This document shows, piece after piece, positions 52,897 through 60,660 of a stretch of DNA of 64,000 nt. A program made the translations under genes and the position numbers. A model generated the notes under the pieces. It was not told where the DNA came from, searched no databases, and was given only the letters and a program-made list of their open reading frames with translations. The stretch covers positions 124,001-188,000 of the forward strand of contig CBFCZK010000003.1 of the NCBI GenBank assembly GCA_965602805.1, in the 5' to 3' direction. This DNA is from Thiomicrorhabdus sp965602805 (GTDB taxonomy: Bacteria > Pseudomonadota > Gammaproteobacteria > Thiomicrospirales > Thiomicrospiraceae). The number at the start of each line of letters is the position of its first letter. The first letter of the stretch is position 1.

Positions 52897-52920
52897 AAAA
52901 AAGCCCGCATAAAGCGGGCT
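52897..52920 (-). terminator. Terminator after fba
   Basis: Minus-strand stem AGCCCGC / GCGGGCT with a five-base loop and TTTTTT tail; ends the tkt-gap-pgk-pyk-fba block. Confidence 0.9.
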
Positions 52921-52947
52921 CCTTTTAGTTCTGAATAAACAGTTCGA

Positions 52948-54012
52948 TTAACGAACAGTTTGATTCAATGAACCATTTGCATAACGAGCCTGCATCTCTT
53001 CAAGACCAACAGCCTTGATCTTAGAACCGTGACCAGCACAACCGAAAGCTTCAAAACGAGCTTTACAAATTTCCATCATCGCGTTTTCTGCAGCATTGTA
53101 GAATTTACGAGGATCGAAGTTAGAAGTGTTTTCAGTCAAGTGCTTACGAATTGCACCAGTAGACGCCATACGTAAATCCGTATCGATGTTTACTTTACGA
53201 ACACCATACTTGATACCTTCAACGATTGCTTCAACAGGTACACCGTAAGTTTGACCCATATCACCACCGTAGTTGTTGATAGTCTGTAACCACTCTTCTG
53301 GTACAGAAGAAGAACCGTGCATTACGATGTGAGTATCAGGAATACGCTCGTGGATTTTCTTGATCTGATCGATCTTAAGAACATCAGCACCAGGCTTAGA
53401 AGTGAACTTATAAGCACCGTGAGAAGTACCAACCGCTACTGCTAAACAATCAACATTAGTATCTTTAACGAATTGAGCCGCTTCTTCAGGATCAGTCAAT
53501 AGGCTATCCATATCCAACTTCTCGTCAGAACCGTGACCATCTTCTTCACCCATCATTCCTGTTTCTAGTGAACCTAGGCAACCTAACTCACCTTCAACAG
53601 AAACACCACCAGCGTGAGCAATCGCAACGACTTCAGCAGTGATACCAGCGTTGTACTCGTAAGACGCAGGAGTCTTCATGTCTGCTTCTAATGAACCATC
53701 CATCATTACAGATGTGAAACCAGACTGAATTGCACGTAAACATACGCCAACATCAGAACCGTGATCCTGATGCATTACTACTGGAACATTAGGGTACATT
53801 TCAACGGCAGCAGCAATCATGTGACGAAGCATTGGCTCACCAGCATATTTACGTGCACCAGCAGAACCCTGAAGGATTACTGGAGAATCTACAGCGTCAG
53901 CAGCGCGCATAATTGCACGTACTTGTTCCATGTTGTTTACGTTAAACGCTGGCATACCGAAGCTATGCTCTGCTGCGTAGTCCATTAATTCACGAAGTGT
54001 AATCATCGCCAT
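52948..54012 (-). CDS. fba: Fructose-bisphosphate aldolase, class II
   Basis: Zinc aldolase that makes FBP (and in the Calvin cycle also SBP) from triose phosphates. The 354-residue protein has the zinc and catalytic residues in VMHQDHGSD (H81, D83, H84), GGVSVEGELGCLG, AVGTSHGAYK, HGSSSVPEEW and VRKVNIDTDLRMA. This is the CbbA-like long form used by autotrophs. GGAG precedes the ATG. It is the last gene in the block behind pyk. Confidence 0.97.
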   Translation of the reverse strand: MAMITLRELMDYAAEHSFGMPAFNVNNMEQVRAIMRAADAVDSPVILQGSAGARKYAGEPMLRHMIAAAVEMYPNVPVVMHQDHGSDVGVCLRAIQSGFTSVMMDGSLEADMKTPASYEYNAGITAEVVAIAHAGGVSVEGELGCLGSLETGMMGEEDGHGSDEKLDMDSLLTDPEEAAQFVKDTNVDCLAVAVGTSHGAYKFTSKPGADVLKIDQIKKIHERIPDTHIVMHGSSSVPEEWLQTINNYGGDMGQTYGVPVEAIVEGIKYGVRKVNIDTDLRMASTGAIRKHLTENTSNFDPRKFYNAAENAMMEICKARFEAFGCAGHGSKIKAVGLEEMQARYANGSLNQTVR

Positions 54013-54139
54013 TTGGGAGACTCCTTTATTTATTTCAAAAAATTTTAACTATTCTATCAAGCTTTTATAAGCTATCCAAATAATATTGGTTTGTCATAGC
54101 CACCAAGATGCCTATGACTAAATTTGGTTTAAAGTGAAC

Positions 54140-55582
54140 TTAAGAAACCTTAACAATTTCCATGCTGTTCGTACCGCCCATATTACCACGTAACTCGCCA
54201 CGTGTAAGAATGACCAACTCACCCTCTTTAGCGATACCAAAAGACTTTATTCTTTCCATAATAAGCGCTTTAACCTCTGCATCATTACAACCATCATAAC
54301 TGACAGTAGAAGGATAAACACCACGATACATTGTTACCTTTCGACGTGTTTCAAGATGCGGAGTTAATGCGATAATCGGAATTCCAGAACTGATACGTGA
54401 CATTAATAATGCTGTATTACCAGACTCTGTGAGGGCTGCGATACACTTAACATCAAAATGGTTAGCCGCATACATTGCAGACATCGCCACAGTTTCATCA
54501 ACCGCCGTGAAAGACTCATCAATACGATGAGTAGATTCACGTGAACTACGTGACTTCTCAGCTTCATGACAGATACGACCCATTGTTTCAATAACCAAAC
54601 TAGGTGATTTACCTGTTGCCGTTTCACCCGACAGCATCACTGCATCCGTACCATCCATTACCGCATTGGCAACATCAAATACTTCTGCTCGCGTCGGAAT
54701 TGCATTATCAATCATGGTCTCCATCATCTGCGTTGCAGTGATTGTCACACGGTTCAATTGACGTGAACGTTTAATCATTTTCTTCTGTAAAGCAGGTAGT
54801 TGTGCGTCACCGACTTCAACACCTAAATCACCACGGGCAATCATAATGACATCAGAAGCCAAGATAATACCGTCTAAAGTTGCATCATCAGCAACCGCTT
54901 CAGCACGTTCAACTTTAGAAACGATGCTACAAACCAAGCCCGCTTTATGCGCTAGACTACGGCAATATTCAACATCTTCTGCTGAACGAGGGAATGATAA
55001 GGCAAGGAAATCAGCCTTCATCTCAGCTGCAGTTAGAATGTCTTCTTTATCTTTATCTGTTAAAGCCGCTGCCGAAAGACCACCGCCTTGCAAGTTGATA
55101 CCCTTATTATTAGAAAGCGTTCCACCGACAATAACAGTACAATTCACGCGCTCACCAACAACATTGTCGACTTCAAATACTAAACGTCCATCATCTAGTA
55201 ACAGACGGTCACCTGGCTTAACATCGTAAGGTAAACTTTTATAAGTCAAACCAACTTCGTGTTGATTACCTAGGTTTAGGTCAACGTTATTGTCCAGGGA
55301 GAACTTATCGCCATCTTCTAAAAATATTTTGTCATCAGCAAAACGTGCGATACGAATTTTAGGACCTTGTAAATCAACAAGAACACCTACTTCATGATCA
55401 TATTTAGCCGCTAAAGCACGAACTGCATCAACACGCTCTTTATGCTCAGTAGGATTACCGTGTGACATATTGATACGCACGACATCTAGGCCGGCTTTAA
55501 TCATTTTATCTAGTTCACCTGGACGATCTGTTGCTGGCCCTAAAGTTGCAACAATTTTTGTTCTTCTTAAGTTTGATGACAT
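54140..55582 (-). CDS. pyk: Pyruvate kinase
   Basis: Makes pyruvate and ATP from phosphoenolpyruvate. The 480-residue enzyme has RTKIVATLGPATDRP at the N-terminus, VVRINMSHGNPTEHKERV, VDLQGPKIRIARF, DKDKEDI, the metal/K+ site motif MIARGDLGVEVG, the MMETMI helix and PTRAEVFDVANAVMDGTDAVMLSGETATGKSP. It lies between pgk and fba, a common order in autotrophic proteobacteria, draining fixed carbon to pyruvate. Its ribosome site is weak. Confidence 0.97.
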   Translation of the reverse strand: MSSNLRRTKIVATLGPATDRPGELDKMIKAGLDVVRINMSHGNPTEHKERVDAVRALAAKYDHEVGVLVDLQGPKIRIARFADDKIFLEDGDKFSLDNNVDLNLGNQHEVGLTYKSLPYDVKPGDRLLLDDGRLVFEVDNVVGERVNCTVIVGGTLSNNKGINLQGGGLSAAALTDKDKEDILTAAEMKADFLALSFPRSAEDVEYCRSLAHKAGLVCSIVSKVERAEAVADDATLDGIILASDVIMIARGDLGVEVGDAQLPALQKKMIKRSRQLNRVTITATQMMETMIDNAIPTRAEVFDVANAVMDGTDAVMLSGETATGKSPSLVIETMGRICHEAEKSRSSRESTHRIDESFTAVDETVAMSAMYAANHFDVKCIAALTESGNTALLMSRISSGIPIIALTPHLETRRKVTMYRGVYPSTVSYDGCNDAEVKALIMERIKSFGIAKEGELVILTRGELRGNMGGTNSMEIVKVS

Positions 55583-55773
55583 TTATATTTATACCTTTAA
55601 AAAATTTGAGTGTTTTACCAATTCAAAAAAGATGTCTCGCAAAATAAACGCCTTCCACAAGGACAGCCAATCGGTGGCTGCTATGTCTGTTATGTTTACT
55701 TACCGAGTCACCCTCAAACGGAAAACTCATATTATTATATTTACTCTATTCGCATTATGACAAATAGATGAAA

Positions 55774-55801
55774 ACCAGGCCTGACAACCACCAGGCCTGG
55801 T
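55774..55801. repeat. Two adjacent palindrome copies in the pyk-pgk spacer (exact copy 9 at 55790)
   Basis: ACCAGGCCTGAC (55774-55785, two changes) is followed after four bases by an exact ACCAGGCCTGGT (55790-55801). They lie just after the pgk stop in transcription order. The remaining 241-bp spacer shows nothing else clear. Confidence 0.9.
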
Positions 55802-55823
55802 CAGTTAGTCAATAAAGACTAAA

Positions 55824-57005
55824 TTACTTTGCTGCTGCTCTTTCAAGCATCGTTACTGCTGGTAACTCTTTACCTTCTAAGAACTCAAGAAAAGCACCAC
55901 CACCTGTAGAGATGTAAGAAACCTTATCAGCAATATCGTACTTATCGATTGCTGCTAAAGTATCACCACCACCGGCGATAGAGAATGCTGAAGAGTCAGC
56001 GATCGCCATAGCGATTGCTTTAGTGCCTTGACCAAACTGGTCAAACTCGAAAACACCTACTGGACCGTTCCAAACAACTGTTCCAGCGTTTTTGATGATT
56101 TCAGCTAATTCAGCTGCTGAGTCAGGACCGATATCAAAAATCATATCGTCGTCTTGAGTTTCAGAAACATTCATAGTCGTTGCTACCGCAGTTTCAGAGA
56201 ATTCCTTACCACAGACAACATCACTCGCCAAAGGAATCGCCGCACCACGTGCTTCCATAATACCGTTTAGCTTCTTACAAGTATCAAGCAAATCTGATTC
56301 AGATAGAGACTTACCAACGTTATAACCCGCTGCTTCGATGAATGTATTGGCAATACCACCACCAACAACCAACTGATCCACTTTCTCAGAAAGAGACTCA
56401 AGTACCGTTAACTTAGTAGAAACCTTAGAACCACCAACGATTGCAACCATTGGGCGTGCTGGGTTGTTTAAAGCCTTACCTAAAGCATCTAACTCTGCCG
56501 CTAGTAAAGGACCAGCGCATGCCGTAGGAGCAAATGCACCTGCACCGTGTGTAGAAGCTTGTGCACGGTGAGCTGTACCGAAAGCATCCATTACATATAC
56601 GTCACATAATGCCGCGTACTGCTTAGAAAGTGCTTCAGCATCTTTCTTCTCACCGACGTTAAAACGTACATTTTCTAAAAGAACAACTTCACCGTTAGCG
56701 ACTTCAAAACCACCACTTAAGTAATCTTTAATCAAACGAACTTCTTTACCTAATTTTTCTGTAAGGTTTGCAGCAACCGGTGCTAGAGAGAATTCTTCAG
56801 CATATTCACCTTCAGTCGGACGACCAAGGTGAGACATTAGCATAACCTTAGCGCCTGCGTCTGCAGCCATCTTAATGGTTGCTAATGATGCACGGATACG
56901 TGCATCAGAAGTTACCTTACCGTCTTTTACTGGTACGTTTAAATCTTGACGAATTAATACGCGCTTTCCAGCTAAATCTAAATCAGACATCTTAATTACA
57001 GACAT
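55824..57005 (-). CDS. pgk: Phosphoglycerate kinase
   Basis: Phosphorylates 3-phosphoglycerate in the Calvin cycle and works in reverse in glycolysis. The 393-residue protein shows GKRVLIRQDLNVPVKDG, LMSHLGRPTEGEY, LLENVRFNVGEKKD, VMDAFGTAHRAQAS, GGSKVSTKL and the C-terminal GGGDTLAAIDKY / STGGGAFLEFLEGKELP. GAGGA precedes the ATG. Between gap and pyk. Confidence 0.98.
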   Translation of the reverse strand: MSVIKMSDLDLAGKRVLIRQDLNVPVKDGKVTSDARIRASLATIKMAADAGAKVMLMSHLGRPTEGEYAEEFSLAPVAANLTEKLGKEVRLIKDYLSGGFEVANGEVVLLENVRFNVGEKKDAEALSKQYAALCDVYVMDAFGTAHRAQASTHGAGAFAPTACAGPLLAAELDALGKALNNPARPMVAIVGGSKVSTKLTVLESLSEKVDQLVVGGGIANTFIEAAGYNVGKSLSESDLLDTCKKLNGIMEARGAAIPLASDVVCGKEFSETAVATTMNVSETQDDDMIFDIGPDSAAELAEIIKNAGTVVWNGPVGVFEFDQFGQGTKAIAMAIADSSAFSIAGGGDTLAAIDKYDIADKVSYISTGGGAFLEFLEGKELPAVTMLERAAAK

Positions 57006-57149
57006 TCGGTATTTCCTCTAGTTACATGCCGTATCACGACATGTTATTGATATAAAAATTAATTTTTCAATTCCATTTTCAATCACTCAAAAATGGAACA
57101 GAAAATATAATCAGAGATTACATATTCAAGAATGGATTTTGTGCGTTCA

Positions 57150-57240
57150 GTATTGCTGGCAATTCAAGGCGGGCAGAGGGAATGTGTAAGTGCACATGAC
57201 CGATAACCAACGAAGAAGTGTCCGCGCTAATGAGCGCACA
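57150..57240. repeat. Second copy of the degenerate ATGT-hairpin element
   Basis: The gap-pgk spacer (57006-57246) contains CAATTCAAGGCGGGCAGAG then GGAATGTGT-AAGT-GCACATGACCG and a further dyad GCGCTAATGAGCGC. The core resembles 40938-40995 in the cbbQ-cbbO spacer. No gene in the spacer. Confidence 0.45.
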
Positions 57241-57246
57241 AAACCA

Positions 57247-58245
57247 TTACTTACCTACGTGCTCGATAACTCTCATCATATTGCATGTGTAACCGTACTC
57301 GTTATCGTACCAAGCTACAACTTTAACGAAAGTAGTATCTAGAGCGATACCCGCTTTTGCGTCAAAGATAGATGGGTGAGAATCACCACGGAAATCAGTA
57401 GAAACGTTAGCTTCTTCAGTGTAACCAAGAACACCTGCCATTTCACCTTCAGAAGCAACCTTCATTGCCGCACAGATATCGTCATAAGAAGCTTCTTTTT
57501 CAAGCTCAACAACTAAATCTACAACAGAAACATCAGAAGTAGGTACACGGAAAGCCATACCTGTTAACTTACCGTTAAGCTCAGGAAGTACTTTACCTAC
57601 CGCTTTAGCAGCACCAGTTGATGATGGGATGATATTCTCAAGAATACCACGACCACCACGCCAATCTTTCATAGATGGACCATCAACTGTTTTTTGAGTT
57701 GCTGTAGCAGCATGAACAGTCGTCATAAGACCACGTTTGATACCGAAGCTGTCGTTAAGTACTTTAGCAACTGGTGCAAGACCGTTAGTAGTACAAGACG
57801 CTGCAGAAACAATTGCTTCACCTTTATATTCGTTATGGTTAACACCGTATACGAACATTGGAGTGTGATCCTTAGAAGGCGCAGACTGAACGACTTTCTT
57901 AGCACCGGCATCGATGTGTGCCTGACATGACTCTTCAGTTAGGAAGAAACCAGTACATTCGATAACAAGATCAGCACCAACATCAGACCATGCTAGGTCA
58001 GCAGGGTTACGCTCTGCAGTAATACGGATAGTCTTACCGTTAACCACTAAGTTACCGTCAACAACATCAACTGTTCCGTCAAAACGACCGTGTACAGAAT
58101 CGAACTTAAGCATGTACGCTAGGTATTCAGGATCAAGTAGATCATTGATCGCAACTACTTCGATGTTTTTGAAATCTTTAGCCGCTGCGCGGAAAGCCAT
58201 ACGTCCGATACGACCGAAACCGTTAATACCAACTTTAATTGTCAT
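57247..58245 (-). CDS. gap: Glyceraldehyde-3-phosphate dehydrogenase, type I
   Basis: Reduces 1,3-bisphosphoglycerate in the Calvin cycle. From the ATG at 58245 the product has 332 residues and starts MTIKVGINGFGRIGRMAFR. The active cysteine is C151 in SAASCTTNGLAP. Also present are TVHAATATQKTVDGPS, RGGRGILENIIPSSTGAAKAVGKVLPELNGKLTGMAFRVPT and the C-terminal WYDNEYGYT. The NAD/NADP preference cannot be set from the motif alone. A TTG five codons upstream overlaps the Shine-Dalgarno GGAG and was not used. Confidence 0.98.
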   Translation of the reverse strand: MTIKVGINGFGRIGRMAFRAAAKDFKNIEVVAINDLLDPEYLAYMLKFDSVHGRFDGTVDVVDGNLVVNGKTIRITAERNPADLAWSDVGADLVIECTGFFLTEESCQAHIDAGAKKVVQSAPSKDHTPMFVYGVNHNEYKGEAIVSAASCTTNGLAPVAKVLNDSFGIKRGLMTTVHAATATQKTVDGPSMKDWRGGRGILENIIPSSTGAAKAVGKVLPELNGKLTGMAFRVPTSDVSVVDLVVELEKEASYDDICAAMKVASEGEMAGVLGYTEEANVSTDFRGDSHPSIFDAKAGIALDTTFVKVVAWYDNEYGYTCNMMRVIEHVGK

Positions 58246-58266
58246 TGAGTTTTTCTCCAAATAATG

Positions 58267-58293
58267 ACCAGGCCAGGTTAATTTAGGCCTGGT
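58267..58293. repeat. Inverted pair of palindrome halves in the tkt-gap spacer
   Basis: ACCAGGCC (58267-58274) and GGCCTGGT (58286-58293) are separated by 11 bases and can form an eight-pair hairpin. This looks like a palindrome copy opened by a small insertion, or two degenerate copies. Confidence 0.7.
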
Positions 58294-58328
58294 TAAATAA
58301 AAATTTTGTGTAGGTTTGTTGTAAACAA

Positions 58329-58351
58329 TTAAGCCGTCTTTAAGACGGCCT
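58329..58351 (-). promoter_or_regulatory. Hairpin after tkt
   Basis: Perfect stem GCCGTCTT / AAGACGGC (58333-58349) directly after the tkt stop without a T-run; a possible weak terminator or mRNA 3' end stabiliser within the block. Confidence 0.5.
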
Positions 58352-58357
58352 AGTTAA

Positions 58358-60346
58358 TTACTTACCAAGTACTTTGTTTGCTGTTGCAACAACGTTCTCA
58401 ACAGTGAAACCGAATTCTTTAAATAATTCGCCAGCTGGAGCTGATTCACCGAAAGTAGACATACAAACTGTTCCACCTTCAAGGCCAACATACTTATACC
58501 AACCGTCAGCAACACCTGCTTCGATCGCAACACGCTTAACACCAGGAATCAATACAGAATCCTTATAAGCTTGGTCTTGAGAATCATAAGCGTTTGTACA
58601 AGGCATAGAAACAACACGTACGTTTGCATCCATTGCGTCAGCAGCTTCAACAGCCAATCCAACTTCAGAACCGGTAGAGATAAAGATAATGTCTGGCGTA
58701 CCAGCGCAATCTTTAAGAATGTATCCACCTTTCTCAATGTTCGCTACCTGCTCTGCAGTACGAGGCTGAGGCGTTAGGTTTTGACGAGAGAAGACTAATG
58801 CAGTCGGAGCATCGCCACGCATCATCGCAACTTTCCAAGAAACTGCAGACTCGATTGCATCACAACCACGCCAAGTTTGGAAGTTAGGGATTACACGCAT
58901 AGTCGCCATTTGCTCAACAGGCTGATGCGTAGGACCATCTTCACCTAGACCGATAGAGTCATGAGTGTAAACATAGATCGTACCGATTTTCATCAATGCA
59001 GACATACGTAACGCGTTACGCATGAATTCCATAAACATAAAGAAGGTTGCACCGTAAACCTTGAAGCCACCGTGAAGAACCATACCGTTCATCATGTGCG
59101 CCATACCAAACTCACGAACACCCCAAGAAAGGTAGTTACCGTCCGCATTGTCAGCATTGACTTTAACGGTACCAGACCAGTTAGTTAGGTTAGAACCGGT
59201 TAAATCAGCAGAACCACCGAACATTTCAGGCAGTAATGGACCCATTGCTTCGATTGCGTTTTGAGACGCCTTACGTGAAGCGATATTAGGCATTTCATCT
59301 TGAGTATGAGAGATGAACTTATCCATTTCAACTTCAAAGTTAGCCGGTAAATCACCTGACATACGACGTTTAAACTCAGAAGCCAACTCAGGATGCTCTG
59401 CTGTATAAGCGTCAAAACGAGCATTCCACTCAGCTTCGTCCGTTGCACCTTTCGCTTTATGATCCCAACCAGCATAGATATCTTCTGGAATTTCAAATGG
59501 CGCATAAGGCCACTTTAGGAATTCACGTGCAGCAGCAATCTCATCATGACCTAAAGCAGCACCGTGACATTCGTGCGAACCACACATATTAGGCGAACCA
59601 AAACCGATAATTGTACGAGTACAAATCAATGTCGGCTTATCTGTAACAGACTTAGCTTCTTCGATTGCCGCATTAACTGCGTCTGCATCGTGACCATCAA
59701 CATTCGGAATAACGTGCCAATCATAAGATTTAAAACGAGCTGGAACGCCTCTTTCCATCCAATCACCGATGTGACCATCGATAGAGATATCATTGTCATC
59801 CCAAAATGCGATTAACTTACCAAGACCTAAAGTCCCAGCCATTGCACCCGCTTCGTGAGAAAGACCTTCCATCAAACAACCATCCCCCATGAAGACATAA
59901 GTGTTGTGATCAACAACATTGTGACCTGGACGGTTGAAATGCGCGCCTAAAGTACGTTCTGCAATCGCCATACCTACTGCGTTAGTCAGACCTTGACCTA
60001 GAGGACCTGTAGTCGTCTCAATACCTTCAGCATAACCATACTCAGGGTGACCCGCTGTCTTAGCGTGAAGCTGACGGAACTGCTTGATATCTTCCATACC
60101 TAGATCAAAACCGGTAAGGTGCAACAAAGAATACATCAACATTGATCCGTGCCCGTTAGACAATACGAAACGATCGCGATCAGCCCATTTTGAATTCGTT
60201 GGGTTGTACTTCATGTGGCTGTTCCACAATACTTCAGCGATATCCGCCATACCCATCGGTGCACCTGGGTGACCCGAATTTGCTTTCTGAACTGCATCCA
60301 TACTTAAAGCACGGATTGCGTTTGCTAATTCTCTACGAGTTGCCAT
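58358..60346 (-). CDS. tkt: Transketolase
   Basis: TPP enzyme for the sugar rearrangements of the Calvin and pentose phosphate cycles. The 662-residue protein has the catalytic/phosphate histidines (H26 in NSGHPGAPMG, H66 in NGHGSML, H100), the TPP motif GDGCLMEG (residues 154-161) through WDDNDISIDG, and the pyrimidine domain FMEFMRNALRMSALMK...THDSIGLGEDGPTHQPVEQ. GAGGA precedes the ATG. First gene of the tkt-gap-pgk-pyk-fba block, with a readable promoter upstream. Confidence 0.98.
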   Translation of the reverse strand: MATRRELANAIRALSMDAVQKANSGHPGAPMGMADIAEVLWNSHMKYNPTNSKWADRDRFVLSNGHGSMLMYSLLHLTGFDLGMEDIKQFRQLHAKTAGHPEYGYAEGIETTTGPLGQGLTNAVGMAIAERTLGAHFNRPGHNVVDHNTYVFMGDGCLMEGLSHEAGAMAGTLGLGKLIAFWDDNDISIDGHIGDWMERGVPARFKSYDWHVIPNVDGHDADAVNAAIEEAKSVTDKPTLICTRTIIGFGSPNMCGSHECHGAALGHDEIAAAREFLKWPYAPFEIPEDIYAGWDHKAKGATDEAEWNARFDAYTAEHPELASEFKRRMSGDLPANFEVEMDKFISHTQDEMPNIASRKASQNAIEAMGPLLPEMFGGSADLTGSNLTNWSGTVKVNADNADGNYLSWGVREFGMAHMMNGMVLHGGFKVYGATFFMFMEFMRNALRMSALMKIGTIYVYTHDSIGLGEDGPTHQPVEQMATMRVIPNFQTWRGCDAIESAVSWKVAMMRGDAPTALVFSRQNLTPQPRTAEQVANIEKGGYILKDCAGTPDIIFISTGSEVGLAVEAADAMDANVRVVSMPCTNAYDSQDQAYKDSVLIPGVKRVAIEAGVADGWYKYVGLEGGTVCMSTFGESAPAGELFKEFGFTVENVVATANKVLGK

Positions 60347-60660
60347 ACAACTTCCTCAATTTTTAAAAAAATTCGGTGCTTGCACACCCCTCTACTAACG
60401 TTGAACTCTACATATTTATAAGAGCTTAACGGAGGAATGACAAGATAATTTGGGGGAATATTCTCTCTTAAAATGACTAAATCATCAAGTTTTCTTATTG
60501 TTTTCTTGGGTTTATTTACTCAGTATCACGACAGCCAACGACTTATCGAAGCTCGATATTTGAGGCAAAAGCCCCCTAAACACGGCTTTAAAACCTGTTT
60601 AGAAAGCGATTAACCATCAAAATAATTAATTACAGCATAGAGTTGATTAAAAGCCCGTTT
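60347..60660 (-). other. 314-bp spacer upstream of tkt
   Basis: Apart from the tkt promoter, the spacer holds only a weak dyad (CTAAACA / TGTTTAG, about 60575-60605). This could help end RND-pump transcription but lacks a convincing T-run. No gene was seen in it. Confidence 0.5.
60415..60443 (-). promoter_or_regulatory. Promoter of the tkt-gap-pgk block
   Basis: On the minus strand TTGTCA (60443-60438) and TATAAA (60420-60415) are 17 bp apart, about 70 bp before the tkt ATG. Confidence 0.65.

Noticed and set aside
20614..58293. CRISPR array or phage attachment repeats as the explanation for the repeated 12-mer
   Set aside because: Copies are kilobases apart without regular spacing, lack spacers and cas genes, and no integrase or phage genes are present.
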